This document shows positions 38,814 to 49,227 of a stretch of 58,301 nt of DNA, in pieces (within the stretch, counting starts at the first letter, position 1; each line of letters begins with the position of its first letter). Where the stretch lies: assembly GCA_910584525.1 (NCBI GenBank), contig CAJUAT010000011.1:1-58301 (forward strand), in the 5' to 3' direction. The notes under the pieces are model-generated. The model did not search any database and was not told where the DNA came from. It worked only from the letters and a program-made list of their open reading frames with translations. The translations under genes and the position numbers were made by a program. This DNA comes from an uncultured Muribaculaceae bacterium. Lineage in GTDB: Bacteria > Bacteroidota > Bacteroidia > Bacteroidales > Muribaculaceae.

Positions 38814-39532
38814 GCCGGCTCTACATTGTGCCTACCCCGGTGGGGAATCTTGAGGACATGACCCTAAGAGGATTGCGTATTCTCAGGGAGGCAGACCTCA
38901 TACTTGCAGAGGATACGCGCACCACCTCCGTACTTTTGCGCCATTACGACATCCATACGCCGTTGCGGGCCCACCACCGCAATAACGAGCACAAGGCGGT
39001 AGCCGGACTTGTGGAGGAGATAAGCGGCGGCAAGGAGGTAGCTCTTGTGTCGGACGCCGGCACGCCGGGAATCTCCGACCCCGGGTTCATGCTCGTACGC
39101 GCTTGCCGACAGGCCGGCATAGATGTGGAATGTCTGCCGGGAGCCACAGCCTTCGTGCCGGCGCTGGTGGCCAGCGGATTGCCCTGCGACAGATTTGTGT
39201 TCGAGGGATTCCTCCCCTTGAAGAAGGGAAGAGCCACGCGGCTGAAGGAGCTGGCCGCCGACCCCCGGACGGTGATAATCTACGAGTCGCCAATGCGGCT
39301 GCCGAGGACACTGCGCCAGCTTGCCGAAGCGTTCGGCCCAGACCGCCCCGCCGCGGTGGCAAGAGAAATTTCCAAAATCCACGAAGAAAACAGACAGGAT
39401 ACTCTCGGAAAACTCGCTGAACATTACGAAGCGAACAATCCCAAAGGAGAGATTGTTGTGATAATTAGCGGAGACGATGGGAAGAAAAGGCCCGCTGAAG
39501 ATTCCGAAAACAGCGGAATATCAGAGACCTAA
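38810..39532 (+). CDS. rsmI: 16S rRNA (cytidine(1402)-2'-O)-methyltransferase
   Basis: This 240-aa SAM-dependent methyltransferase of the tetrapyrrole-methylase fold modifies the ribosomal P-site nucleotide C1402. Motifs seen are YIVPTPVGNLEDMTLRGLR at the N-terminus, LAEDTRTTSVLL, VSDAGTPGISDPGFML and the C-terminal AVAREISKIHEE. Length is normal, though the family's extra C-terminal domain is reduced to a short tail. It follows the 161-aa gene with a four-base overlap. Confidence 0.93.
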   Translation: MSRLYIVPTPVGNLEDMTLRGLRILREADLILAEDTRTTSVLLRHYDIHTPLRAHHRNNEHKAVAGLVEEISGGKEVALVSDAGTPGISDPGFMLVRACRQAGIDVECLPGATAFVPALVASGLPCDRFVFEGFLPLKKGRATRLKELAADPRTVIIYESPMRLPRTLRQLAEAFGPDRPAAVAREISKIHEENRQDTLGKLAEHYEANNPKGEIVVIISGDDGKKRPAEDSENSGISET

Positions 39533-39579
39533 GCTCTCCTGCCGTTACAGAAACTGACTAAACTCAAAAGCTATAAACT

Positions 39580-40455
39580 ATGAAGAAACTGATTTTAATC
39601 GCAGGCATAGGCGCGTCGCTGCTGATGGCCTCCTGCTCGGGAAACCAGAAAAAAGTTGACGAAGACTCGGCACGTATCGCCGACCTTACTGCTGAATACC
39701 AGCAGGCCACCAACTTCAACGACTCACTGATGCTGCTGATGGGCGACATCTACACCGGACTCGACTCCATCAACACCCAGGAAGGCCTTCTCTATAACAT
39801 GACGACCGGCGAGGGTGGCGACCGTCGCGCCGAGATACGCAACAACCTCTCGCAGATCAAGGCCCGTCTGGCTGCCAACAAGAAGCTGCTGGAAGAGATG
39901 GAGGCCAAGGTCAATTCCTCCGACAAGAACAACAGCGTACAGGCCCGCACCATAGCCCAGCTTCGTCAGCACATAGAACAGCAGGATGCCAAGATCAAGC
40001 AGCTCGAAGCCCAGCTGAGCAGTGCCAAAGCTGAAATCGACACCCTCCACAGCACAGTGGCCCGCACGCAGGAGCAGGTAAAGCAGGAGACCGCCGCCAA
40101 GGAACAGGCACAGGCTGCCGCCGAAGATGCTACCAAAGAAGCCAACGAGGCTAACAAGGTATATTATGCAATCGGTTCCAACAAGGAGCTGAAGAAGAAA
40201 GGACTCCTTGAGAAGAAATTCCTCGGCAGCACCAAGGTGCTCAAGGGACAGTTTGACGCCAGCTATTTCCAGGTGGCCGACAAACGCACTCTGAAGTCGA
40301 TACCCACCGGCTCGAAGAAAGTCAAGATGTGGACCAACATGCCTGCCGGTTCCTACCGCATAGTAGGCGAGAAGGATGGCCCCAAGACCATCGAGATCAC
40401 AGACCCCAATAAGTTCTGGAGCCTCTCTACACACTGCGTGATACAGATAGACTGA
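39580..40455 (+). CDS. Coiled-coil lipoprotein of unknown function (291 aa)
   Basis: A lipoprotein signal (LLMASCSGNQ, Cys near residue 19) is followed by a long coiled coil (about residues 85-200, with heptads such as IKQLEAQLSSAKAEIDTLHS). A C-terminal beta domain ends in the strand FWSLSTHCVIQID. NCBI sometimes names similar proteins Cbp1-family adhesins; I cannot confirm that here. An outer-membrane or periplasmic spacer or adhesin role is possible. A strong terminator follows. Confidence 0.7.
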   Translation: MKKLILIAGIGASLLMASCSGNQKKVDEDSARIADLTAEYQQATNFNDSLMLLMGDIYTGLDSINTQEGLLYNMTTGEGGDRRAEIRNNLSQIKARLAANKKLLEEMEAKVNSSDKNNSVQARTIAQLRQHIEQQDAKIKQLEAQLSSAKAEIDTLHSTVARTQEQVKQETAAKEQAQAAAEDATKEANEANKVYYAIGSNKELKKKGLLEKKFLGSTKVLKGQFDASYFQVADKRTLKSIPTGSKKVKMWTNMPAGSYRIVGEKDGPKTIEITDPNKFWSLSTHCVIQID

Positions 40456-40473
40456 CAATAATAATCATAAAGG

Positions 40474-40504
40474 AGGCATGGGACCCAACGGTCCCATGCC
40501 TTTC
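40474..40504 (+). terminator. Terminator after the coiled-coil lipoprotein
   Basis: A perfect 12-bp stem AGGCATGGGACC/GGTCCCATGCCT (40474-40485/40490-40501) with loop CAAC is followed by TTCC. Confidence 0.75.
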
Positions 40505-40521
40505 CGTATATAAGAGTAGAT

Positions 40522-41082
40522 ATGAGAAATTCCAATCGATTCGGTTTCTTCACAAAAAACGATTCCTCCGGTCTTGGCCGCTCCTTCGCGGCTTATGTAA
40601 TCCCGCTGTTTATGTTGCTTGTGCTTTTTGTGGGATGCAAGCCTACGGAGGCCAACTATCGCAAGGCCTACGAGGCGGCGAAGTCAAAGCGTGAGGCAGC
40701 GGAGAGGGAACAGATGCTGCCGGCCACGGGGCTGCAGAGCGACGACGGGCCACAGTTGCGGGTCATAGCCGGCGACAGCATATATGTGAGTCGCGGAGTG
40801 TTTCGCGGCCCCAAGGGGGAGATACCTCCGGCACCATGGCTGCTGGCCGTGGGCACATACAAGATGCATACCAATGCCGAGGCGAGTGTGGAGGCGCTGC
40901 GCGCCGAAGGATGGAAGAGGGCACTCCCCATGCGCGATGCCGACGACAGATGGTATGCGATAGCAGCCGGCGCACCGACACTCGACTCAATACGCGCCGT
41001 GGCAGCCGACTTCCGTAAGAAGCATCCCGGCTATCCTTATATAGGGCTCCCGGGGAGCCCGGTGCTTATTTCGGCTTTCTGA
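40522..41082 (+). CDS. SPOR-domain-like lipoprotein (186 aa)
   Basis: The N-terminus has a hydrophobic helix ending in a lipobox (LLVLFVGCKP, Cys near residue 39). A basic/Glu helix precedes a C-terminal domain (about 104-186) with the SPOR pattern: WLLAVGTYKMHTNAEASVEA, then DRWYAIAAGAPTLDSIRAVA and a final strand. SPOR domains bind denuded septal peptidoglycan. The long N-terminus before the helix is atypical, so an internal start is possible. Confidence 0.7.
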   Translation: MRNSNRFGFFTKNDSSGLGRSFAAYVIPLFMLLVLFVGCKPTEANYRKAYEAAKSKREAAEREQMLPATGLQSDDGPQLRVIAGDSIYVSRGVFRGPKGEIPPAPWLLAVGTYKMHTNAEASVEALRAEGWKRALPMRDADDRWYAIAAGAPTLDSIRAVAADFRKKHPGYPYIGLPGSPVLISAF

Positions 41083-41163
41083 CCTTAAAGGCTTGGTTGC
41101 GAATGGGGTAATGTTAAAATAAATTGTTAAAAAGAGGGTGAGTCAGAAAAAAATTCAGTTTTA

Positions 41164-41195
41164 TTTGGAAAAGAAATGATGAAACATTAAATTTG
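41164..41195 (+). promoter_or_regulatory. Promoter TTTG-N20-TAAATTTG of the SusC/D operon
   Basis: TTTG (41164-41167) and TAAATTTG (41188-41195) are 20 nt apart, the full two-part Bacteroidetes promoter. The leader to the susC-like ATG is about 120 nt. Confidence 0.75.
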
Positions 41196-41320
41196 CGAAA
41201 CGTTAATAATAGTACACAGTTTTTAACAGACGGCGCAAGCGGTATGAGCCGTGGGTTAAGAAAGGATGGAACCAACGTAAGAGAAAGAGAAAACAATAAT
41301 AAAACTTAAATTATTAAGGT

Positions 41321-44300
41321 ATGAAAAAACTCTTTATGATCATGATGACGCTGATGTGCGTTAGCTGGGGATTGAGTGCCCAGAATCGCACTATAAGCGG
41401 CACCGTAGTCGACGCGGGGAACAATGAACCGCTGATCGGCGCGACAGTCATGCCTGTCGGTGGAGGCCAAGGAGCCGCAACCGACGTTGACGGTAATTTT
41501 ACAGTAAGCGTACCGGCCAATGTCAAGATGGCCAAAATCAGTTATGTAGGCTATAAAGAGCAGACAGTGGCCCTGACACCGGGGATGAAAGTACGTCTGG
41601 AGTCATCGTCCACGAATCTTCAGGACGTGGTTGTGGTAGCTTACGGTACAGCCAACAAGGAGTCTCTTACGGGATCCGTAGCCGTTGTAGGCGCCGGTGA
41701 GATTGAAGACCGTCCTGTAAGTTCGGTTACGGCCGCTCTTGAGGGTAACGCCCCCGGCGTACAGGTGAACAACTCGGTATCCTATCCGGGAGCATCGCCT
41801 GATATCCGTATCCGCGGTTTTAACTCGTTTACCAAATACAACTCGCCCCTTTATGTAGTGGATGGTGTTGTATACGACGGCGGAATCGCCGATATCAACC
41901 CTGCCGATGTCGAGTCTATGTCGGTGTTGAAGGATGCCGCTTCCTGTGCCCTTTACGGTAACCGTGGCGCCAACGGCGTTGTGCTCATCACCACCAAGCG
42001 TGCAAAGAACGTAGGTAAGGTTGACGTGAATCTCTCTATCAACCAGGGTTTCTACAACAAGGCTCTTCCTTTCTATGACCGTCTGGGCACAGACCAGTGG
42101 ATGGAAACCGCTTATAACGCATATGCGATGAGCCAGGTGACCAATGGCACTAACCCTGACCTTGCTGCGGCTCTTGCCGACAACAACAACAAGACTAACT
42201 TCATCAACGGTATACTGAATGGTACCAATATATATGGAGTTGATGCTACAGAATTGTTTGACGGTAACGGTAGGCTTACAAGGAGCTATCTTCCCGGCTA
42301 TACCGACCTCGACTGGTGGGATGCCATCTCTCAGACCGGTTACCGTCAGGAGTACAATGTAAACGCATCTGGAGCCACTGAGAAATTTAATGTATTCTCC
42401 AGCTTCGGCTATATGAAGGAGAACGGTTATATCATCAAGACCGACTTCGAGCGTTTCAACGGACGACTGGTAGCCAACTACAATCCTGTAAGCTACTTCA
42501 AGACCGGTATCAATCTTAGCGCCACATACTCCAATACAAATGTAGCCGGAGTAAGCGCCAGCGACTACAGCAAGTCGGAAGAGGGACAATCCTCAGGACT
42601 TTCCTCGGTGACCAACCCCTTCCTGACAATCAACAACGCACCTGTACAGCCTTACTATAACCATGATGAGAACGGCAATATCGTTTACGGCGAGAATGGC
42701 GAGGAGTCATGGAACACGGGCGGTCTGAACAATGGTGACAACGTTGCCTGGACAATGCGTCTCAACGAGCAGGAGAGCACAAGCCTTGCAGTCAATGGTA
42801 ACGTATATGCCACCGGCGTGCTTCCTTACGGTTTCGAAGTTAGTCTTCGTGCATCCATGTGGCGTTCAAAAGACAATGGACGTGAATACAGCAACAACAT
42901 AATCGGTAGCCAGAAAGGAACCGGCGGTCTTGACGTTAACTCAGTTACCTACCGTTCGCACACTTTCATGCAGCAGATCAGCTGGAACCATGATTACGGT
43001 TTGAACAACATCGATGTGTTCCTGGATCACGAGAACTATGAATCGTCGTACGACTATCGTTCGATACGTCTCGCCGGCCAGCAGATGGACGATATGCCTT
43101 ATATGGGCAACTTCGAGGAGTCGAACAGCCAGAACCAGAGCCTGTGGAAACTCCGTACAGAATCTTACCTGGGTCGTGTGAAATACAACTATGATCAGAA
43201 ATATTTCGGTGAGGCATCTATCCGTCGTGACGGAACGAGCCGTTTTGCCAAGGACAACCGTTGGGGAACATTCTGGAGCGTAGGTGCCAGCTGGATTCTC
43301 TCCAAGGAGAAATTCCTGCAGGATGCCAAATGGGTCAACTTCCTGAAGCTGCGTGCCGCCTATGGTAGCGTAGGTAATGACGCCGCCGCAGACGCATATG
43401 CCACATATGCTCTCTATTATCAGCACACTTATGATAATGTAGGTATTCTTCTTCCGGCACAGATTCCGGGCGACAACCTCCGCTGGGAGGCTACAAAGAC
43501 TTTGGACGTAGCTCTTGAAGGTTCGCTTTTCAACGACCGCTTCACTTTCAGCATCGGTTACTACAACAAGCGCAATACCGACCTTCTCTATGAAGTGAAG
43601 GCTCCTATCTCAGCCGGTACCGTGGCATTCCCCTCACAGCAGGGTAAGAACCTTGAGATACTTACCAACGTGGGTACCATGCTCAACTGGGGATGGGAAC
43701 TTCAGTTCGGCGTAGACATTATCCGCAACCAGAACGTGAAGTGGGATTTCAATCTGGATGCTTCTTTCCTGAAGAACAGAATCGTGAAGCTGCCTAACGG
43801 ACAGGATATAGCAGGTTCCGCACTCTTCCAGGGCAAGAGTATCTATGAGAAATACACCTATACATGGGCGGGTGTTGACAACGCCACCGGTAACTCCCTC
43901 TATAACATGGAGCCTTATTCTCCCAAATATTACAAATATAAGGAGAATGGCGAGAAATACTACGACGAGGCCGCTTTCAAGAGCAATCTTGAGGCAGCGC
44001 GTTCGGCAGGATGTCTGTATGAGATAGATGGCCAGTATTATACATCCGACACGCAGTATGCAGCCCAGGCTATCCAGGGCACTGCTCTGCCTACTGTATA
44101 TGGTTCGTTCAGCACCAATGTTGAATGGAAAGGTATCAAGTTCGGAGCACTGTTCACCTACTCGTTGGGCGGCAAGACTTACAACGGCCTGTATCAGGGT
44201 CTGGTAAGCCAGTCGGCAAATGCAGGCGCAATCCACAAGGATGTGCTTAACGCATGGACACAGCCTATCCTGAATGCCAACGGCGAAGCCGAGCACTTCA

Positions 44301-44605
44301 TCCGTACCGATGTCCTTCCCGTACAGGACTACGAGCGTAACCGTCTCAACAACGCTAACTCCAGCCGCTTTCTCTTCGATGCAAGCTATCTTACACTGAA
44401 GAACATCAATCTCAGCTACGACTTCCCCAAGAAGTGGGTCAACGCTCTCAAACTGCAGAACATCAACATAGGCGTGTCGATTGACAATCTCTTCATAGTA
44501 ACTGCCAAGAAGGGTATGAACCCGCAGTACAGCTTCAAGGGACGTCAGGAGGCTTACTTCATGCCGGCACGTACGTTCAACTTCTCGTTGGGCTTCAAGT
44601 TCTAA
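41321..44605 (+). CDS. SusC/RagA family TonB-linked outer membrane receptor
   Basis: This 1,094-aa transporter has a signal peptide (to about residue 20), an N-terminal carboxypeptidase-regulatory-like beta domain (ISGTVVDAGNNEPLIGATVM, residues 23-100) and a TonB-box-like segment (DVVVVAYGT). A plug domain (SVTAALEGNAPGVQVNNSVS) and a 22-strand barrel end in the aromatic NFSLGFKF. It imports oligosaccharides or peptides captured by the adjacent SusD-like lipoprotein. No sigma/anti-sigma pair or glycosidase is adjacent; the flanking C10 protease suggests a proteinaceous substrate, an inference. Confidence 0.95.
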   Translation: MKKLFMIMMTLMCVSWGLSAQNRTISGTVVDAGNNEPLIGATVMPVGGGQGAATDVDGNFTVSVPANVKMAKISYVGYKEQTVALTPGMKVRLESSSTNLQDVVVVAYGTANKESLTGSVAVVGAGEIEDRPVSSVTAALEGNAPGVQVNNSVSYPGASPDIRIRGFNSFTKYNSPLYVVDGVVYDGGIADINPADVESMSVLKDAASCALYGNRGANGVVLITTKRAKNVGKVDVNLSINQGFYNKALPFYDRLGTDQWMETAYNAYAMSQVTNGTNPDLAAALADNNNKTNFINGILNGTNIYGVDATELFDGNGRLTRSYLPGYTDLDWWDAISQTGYRQEYNVNASGATEKFNVFSSFGYMKENGYIIKTDFERFNGRLVANYNPVSYFKTGINLSATYSNTNVAGVSASDYSKSEEGQSSGLSSVTNPFLTINNAPVQPYYNHDENGNIVYGENGEESWNTGGLNNGDNVAWTMRLNEQESTSLAVNGNVYATGVLPYGFEVSLRASMWRSKDNGREYSNNIIGSQKGTGGLDVNSVTYRSHTFMQQISWNHDYGLNNIDVFLDHENYESSYDYRSIRLAGQQMDDMPYMGNFEESNSQNQSLWKLRTESYLGRVKYNYDQKYFGEASIRRDGTSRFAKDNRWGTFWSVGASWILSKEKFLQDAKWVNFLKLRAAYGSVGNDAAADAYATYALYYQHTYDNVGILLPAQIPGDNLRWEATKTLDVALEGSLFNDRFTFSIGYYNKRNTDLLYEVKAPISAGTVAFPSQQGKNLEILTNVGTMLNWGWELQFGVDIIRNQNVKWDFNLDASFLKNRIVKLPNGQDIAGSALFQGKSIYEKYTYTWAGVDNATGNSLYNMEPYSPKYYKYKENGEKYYDEAAFKSNLEAARSAGCLYEIDGQYYTSDTQYAAQAIQGTALPTVYGSFSTNVEWKGIKFGALFTYSLGGKTYNGLYQGLVSQSANAGAIHKDVLNAWTQPILNANGEAEHFIRTDVLPVQDYERNRLNNANSSRFLFDASYLTLKNINLSYDFPKKWVNALKLQNINIGVSIDNLFIVTAKKGMNPQYSFKGRQEAYFMPARTFNFSLGFKF

Positions 44606-44623
44606 TCATAAAAAGGATACAAG

Positions 44624-46483
44624 ATGAAAAAGAATATAAGGAACATATTGAGCGGAGGCCTGCTCGGAGTAGCGATGGCCGGTATGCTCACAGGCTGTTC
44701 GGAGAACTACCTGAATGTGGCTCCCGAGACAGACATCAATTCGGAATCTGTTGTAGCGACCACGAAAGCCGCAAGACTTCTGGTGCGCGGTATTGCTTCA
44801 GCCATGAACACCCAGTACGGTGGTGCAGGAGCACAGATATACAGTGGTGAGGGTTATGTAAATGCCCAGTATAACGATGGTAACGGTATGGACTTCCTCA
44901 ACGGCTATGTGCTCCGGAGTGCGGAGGTGGCCAACTGGGATCCATGGGGCAACAACAGATATTACTGCGTGATTATCCCCTGGAACTATTGCTACAATAT
45001 CATCATGCGCTCCAATGCGGTGCTTGACGGTATTGACAATGCCGAAGGTCCGGAAGCTGAACGCAAGTTCATCAAGGCTCAGGCTCTGACATTCCGCGCC
45101 CATGCTTACATCAAGCTGTTGCAGTGGTATGCTCCTCGATGGGAAGATTCGAATAACGGTGAGACGTACTGTATAGTGCTCCGCACAAAACAGAATACCG
45201 AGGAGCTTCCTCTGAGCACCATGAAGGAAGTAAAAGACCAGTTGTACAATGACTTGAACCTGGCCATCCAGCTTTACGACGAGAGCGGTCTTACCCGCGA
45301 TTATAAGTGGGAAACCGACAAGAGCGTGGCATGCGGACTTTACTCTCGCGCCGCTCTTATCTTCCACGACTGGGATGTCGCTCAGCAGATGGCAGCCGAA
45401 GCCCAGAAGGGTTATCAGGTGATGGACAACAATACACTCTTCGCCGGATTCTATAAGGATAACAATGACTTCATCTGGGAGACAGGTGCAGAGGCGAGTG
45501 ACGTTTACTATTGGTCGTTCGGTAGCCAGTTCGCCTGCAACGGAGCATATCCCCAGGCATGGCAATATGGTGCCGGAGCTATCTCGATGGCTCTTTACAA
45601 TCAGCTTGACCCCAACGACGTTCGTCGTAAATGGTTCCTTACCCCTGATAAAATCGGAACTATCCAGGGCGTGACAAACCAGGGTAAAGTAGATAACACA
45701 TCGTGCTTCAAAGCTTCCTTCATCAACTCTGCAAAAGGTATAATAGATATAGCCTCCGGAGATGCTTACGACAGGAAAAAACCTGCCGGCACAACCGGTC
45801 TTGTGAACTACATAGCATTCTACGGCAAATACTATATGGAGAATATCTTCACTGGTAGCCTGCCGGAAGTAATGGGTGCCAACACAGGTCAGGGTATCTA
45901 TGCCGCATACTTCACGCAGGGTTCTGCAAGTGACCTGCAGAGCTATCCTGTGAAATTCCCTATTGCCACGGGTACATATGCCGCTGTACAGACTACTCCG
46001 CTTGGCGCTCAGTATAAGTTCTGGTCATATGCTCCTTATGGAACGAGCAATTATCCAATCTTCCGCTGTGCAGAGATGGTTCTCAACGAAGCAGAGGCCG
46101 CATATATGGCAGGCAGCGAGACAGTAGCCAAGGCATGTCTTGAGAAAATCAACAAGCTCAGAATCCCCGGGTATACCTGCACAACATCAGGACAGGCTCT
46201 TCTGGACGAAATCCGTCTCTGCCGCCGCATCGAGCTGTGGGGCGAGGGTCAGAGCTGGTCAGACCTGAAGCGCTGGAATCTCCCTTGCGTTCGCTATGCA
46301 TGGAAAGAGGGTGATTTGAACTCCGGAAATGTATCTGTAGGATGCTCCATGATACGTCAGCCTCACGAGCAGGCAGGATGGAGACTTTCAGTGCCTTACT
46401 CTGAGATTGACTTCAACAAGGCAATAGATGAAAGTCTGCTCCCCAGCACGGCAGAATACACTAAAGCCCAGAAACCGGAATAA
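44624..46483 (+). CDS. SusD/RagB family nutrient-binding outer membrane lipoprotein
   Basis: This 619-aa surface lipoprotein partners with the upstream SusC-like channel as its lid. It has a lipobox (GMLTGCSENYL, Cys near residue 25) and the family opening YLNVAPETDINSES. Helical TPR-like repeats form the body, and the C-terminal part carries the RICRRIELWGEGQSW-type motif (here CRRIELWGEGQSWSDLKRW). It begins 18 bases after susC and ends at a strong terminator. Confidence 0.95.
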   Translation: MKKNIRNILSGGLLGVAMAGMLTGCSENYLNVAPETDINSESVVATTKAARLLVRGIASAMNTQYGGAGAQIYSGEGYVNAQYNDGNGMDFLNGYVLRSAEVANWDPWGNNRYYCVIIPWNYCYNIIMRSNAVLDGIDNAEGPEAERKFIKAQALTFRAHAYIKLLQWYAPRWEDSNNGETYCIVLRTKQNTEELPLSTMKEVKDQLYNDLNLAIQLYDESGLTRDYKWETDKSVACGLYSRAALIFHDWDVAQQMAAEAQKGYQVMDNNTLFAGFYKDNNDFIWETGAEASDVYYWSFGSQFACNGAYPQAWQYGAGAISMALYNQLDPNDVRRKWFLTPDKIGTIQGVTNQGKVDNTSCFKASFINSAKGIIDIASGDAYDRKKPAGTTGLVNYIAFYGKYYMENIFTGSLPEVMGANTGQGIYAAYFTQGSASDLQSYPVKFPIATGTYAAVQTTPLGAQYKFWSYAPYGTSNYPIFRCAEMVLNEAEAAYMAGSETVAKACLEKINKLRIPGYTCTTSGQALLDEIRLCRRIELWGEGQSWSDLKRWNLPCVRYAWKEGDLNSGNVSVGCSMIRQPHEQAGWRLSVPYSEIDFNKAIDESLLPSTAEYTKAQKPE

Positions 46484-46504
46484 CATTCTGAATTAGATAG
46501 GAAG

Positions 46505-46537
46505 AGCGGATTGCTTAGGCAGTCCGCTTTTCGTTTT
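46505..46537 (+). terminator. Terminator after the SusD-like gene
   Basis: A 10-bp stem AGCGGATTGC/GCAGTCCGCT (one wobble; 46505-46514/46519-46528) with loop TTAG is followed by TTTCGTTTT. Confidence 0.85.
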
Positions 46538-46752
46538 AAGGAACGCGCTCTAAGCCGCCTAACAACAAGGCCATATAAGAAACATAAGCCACATAAGTTA
46601 CATCATTACCATAAGATACATAAGAAAATATGACGAAAATTTGATGTCTGGAATTTGGTAATATGGCGAAAATTCGTTAATTTGGCAGCGTGAAACCATA
46701 TTGCTTCTTCAACGACGGCAGTAAGGATGGATTGAAATCAAATAGCAAAGAT

Positions 46753-49200
46753 ATGAGAAGAAAATTAGTATTGTCAATAGGTGCGTTATGCGCACTTGGA
46801 CTTGCGGCAGCTCCGTTGACGCCGGGGGAGGCTCTGCAAAGGATGCGGAAAGACCGGTCAAAAAAAGTTTCGGCCGTGAAGATGGAGGCCACGCCCGTAT
46901 ATACGGAGAAGACGGCTTCAGGCGAAGCAGCAGTCTATGTGTTCAATGCAGAGGATGGCCAGGGGTATCGTATTCTTTCGGCCGATGACGCCGCATACGC
47001 CGTGTTGGGATACTCCGATAAGGGCAGTATCAATCCTGAGGATATGTCTCCGGCATTGAAATGGTGGCTATCGGAGATAGGACGGCAGGTATCGTACGCC
47101 GCTAACCATGGAATCAAGAGCCCGGTAACCCCGGCTGCAGAAGGAATGGAAGCCATAGCTCCCCTTGTGCAGACTATGTGGGATCAGGGCGAACCCTATA
47201 ACAATGAAGCGCCTACTTTGCAAGGCAGGAAATGCTATACAGGCTGTGTGGCCACTTCAATGGCGCAGCTTATGTATTATCATAAATATCCGGAAAAAGG
47301 TCAGGGTTCAAACAGCTATACGTGGAGCAAAGGCGATATGACGCTGAGCATGGACTTCGGTAATCAAGCGTTTGACTGGAACAATATGTTGCCGGTATAC
47401 AGCCGTAACGGGTATAATGACAAACAGGCAGCGGCAGTGTCCTATCTTATGAAGGCGTGCGGATATTCGGTGAATATGAATTACGGGCCAGATGCATCCG
47501 GTACGCAGGGCTCTCTGATATCTGAAGCGCTTAAAAAGTACTTCGGTTATGACGGCAACACACGCACTGAGTACCGTGTAGTGTATCCCGCGAGCGAATG
47601 GAGCAGAAAAGTGTGGGATAATCTCAAGAATGTGGGCCCGGTCATTTTTAACGGTCATCCTATCAATGAGGGCGGTCATAGCTTTATATGTGACGGCTAT
47701 GACGGAAAGGGTTATTATCATTTCAACTGGGGCTGGAGCGGAATGAGCGACGGCTACTATCTGTTGGAATGCATGGATCCCGAGGCTCAGGGAGCAGGTG
47801 GTTCTGTAGGCGGAGGATTCAACTATGGCCTCAACGGTATATTCGGAGCCCAGAAGCCAACCGGCAAGCCTGTGGATGAGCAGAAGGACAATCTTATGAT
47901 GTATGGAGGTTGCACCGCAACTCTGTCGGGCAATACACTCTCCTTCGCAACAACACCATGGTATCCTTCGGGCTGGTGGTGCGCATCCTCTCATGCCATA
48001 TATGTCAATGTGGGAGTGATTATAGAACCCATCGATGGCACGCCGGGCGAAACAACAACAAGGGGAGGCACGCTTTTCGGTAATCTGCGCCTTAGTCTAA
48101 GGCCTGGTTACGGTTATAATTCCACCTCTGGTCCGACAGTGACTCTGCCCGCAACAATGGCAGATGGACGTTACAAGGTGACAATTGGAGTGCGCAACCT
48201 CAATGAGGGAGCTTCTGATGAATATTACCCTGTCCTAAATCCTTACCCGATGCCTAATTTCGTGTACCTTAACGTGAAGGATGGCAAAAAGACAGTTGAG
48301 AATGCGGCATTGCCAACCATTGAACCCTTGGCGTTGAATGCGGAGTCTGAGCTCTATTACGGAAGAATGGCTAAATATACTGCAAAGATTAAGAATGCAT
48401 CGGAATATGAGATTACCAAAAGTATTATTCCTGCACTGCTGAAGAATGGCCAGGTAGTAATGGTGGGGAATGTGGCTCCGACCACAGTTAATCCCAATAC
48501 GGAAGCAGATGTAGAATGGATAGCCAAGATGGCGACTGTCAATAGTAATACCGAACCCAAAACGGCAACTGAATACACACTTGCTGTGATTGACCCTGTA
48601 ACATACGCGGTATTAGGCTCATATGGGACTGTCACCATGAATCCCAAGCCGAGACAATATGCGATGCTTGTGCCTACAGAGTTCAGCCTTGACGGACAGG
48701 ATAAGGCAGAGAAAATTGAGCTTGACGGTAAGGAGATATCGTGTTATAAGGCAGAAACCAATAACTTCAATGTCAAGATGGGAGTTCAGGTATATAAGGC
48801 TTTCTTTGACGGTGTTATTACAATGAGCATATACAAGGAGAATCCGGAGTCTGCATCCAACCCTATTCCGGTAGCCATGGGAGTGTTTCAGGATCAGCCT
48901 TTCCTCGCCGAAGATGCCATTAAGACTTATGATGTGAATATAGGTTTAAGTGGAGCAGAGAAGAATGTGGTATATATACTGCGTACATCCTATACCAGAA
49001 GCACTGACGAATATGTGCTCGATTCGAAGAGTTTCATAGTGTTGAACCCCGGCGAAGGCGGAGTGGAAGGAGTTGGCATTGACAGTGAAGAAGGAGATGT
49101 AAGATATTATAACATGCAGGGCGTTGAAGTGACGCGTCCGACCAGTGGAGATATCCTGATCAGGGTATCTAACGGAAAGGGTACAAAGGTACGTTTCTGA
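46753..49200 (+). CDS. C10 family (streptopain-like) secreted cysteine protease with C-terminal tag
   Basis: The start is ATG 46753, where a signal peptide begins (MRRKLVLSIGALCALGLAAA); the longer frame adds a non-signal stretch. Domain order is a Spi-like propeptide region (residues 22-125) and a C10 catalytic domain with C165 (CYTGCVATSMAQ) and H309 (NEGGHSFICDGYDG), plus FNWGWSGMSDGYY. Beta-sandwich repeats (about 375-760) and a C-terminal tag (DVRYYNMQGVEVTRPTSGD) follow. It probably degrades extracellular protein for the neighbouring SusC/D system. The tag is shared with two other proteins in the window. Confidence 0.9.
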   Translation: MRRKLVLSIGALCALGLAAAPLTPGEALQRMRKDRSKKVSAVKMEATPVYTEKTASGEAAVYVFNAEDGQGYRILSADDAAYAVLGYSDKGSINPEDMSPALKWWLSEIGRQVSYAANHGIKSPVTPAAEGMEAIAPLVQTMWDQGEPYNNEAPTLQGRKCYTGCVATSMAQLMYYHKYPEKGQGSNSYTWSKGDMTLSMDFGNQAFDWNNMLPVYSRNGYNDKQAAAVSYLMKACGYSVNMNYGPDASGTQGSLISEALKKYFGYDGNTRTEYRVVYPASEWSRKVWDNLKNVGPVIFNGHPINEGGHSFICDGYDGKGYYHFNWGWSGMSDGYYLLECMDPEAQGAGGSVGGGFNYGLNGIFGAQKPTGKPVDEQKDNLMMYGGCTATLSGNTLSFATTPWYPSGWWCASSHAIYVNVGVIIEPIDGTPGETTTRGGTLFGNLRLSLRPGYGYNSTSGPTVTLPATMADGRYKVTIGVRNLNEGASDEYYPVLNPYPMPNFVYLNVKDGKKTVENAALPTIEPLALNAESELYYGRMAKYTAKIKNASEYEITKSIIPALLKNGQVVMVGNVAPTTVNPNTEADVEWIAKMATVNSNTEPKTATEYTLAVIDPVTYAVLGSYGTVTMNPKPRQYAMLVPTEFSLDGQDKAEKIELDGKEISCYKAETNNFNVKMGVQVYKAFFDGVITMSIYKENPESASNPIPVAMGVFQDQPFLAEDAIKTYDVNIGLSGAEKNVVYILRTSYTRSTDEYVLDSKSFIVLNPGEGGVEGVGIDSEEGDVRYYNMQGVEVTRPTSGDILIRVSNGKGTKVRF

Positions 49201-49227
49201 GACACACAAAAAATCATATCTGAATAT

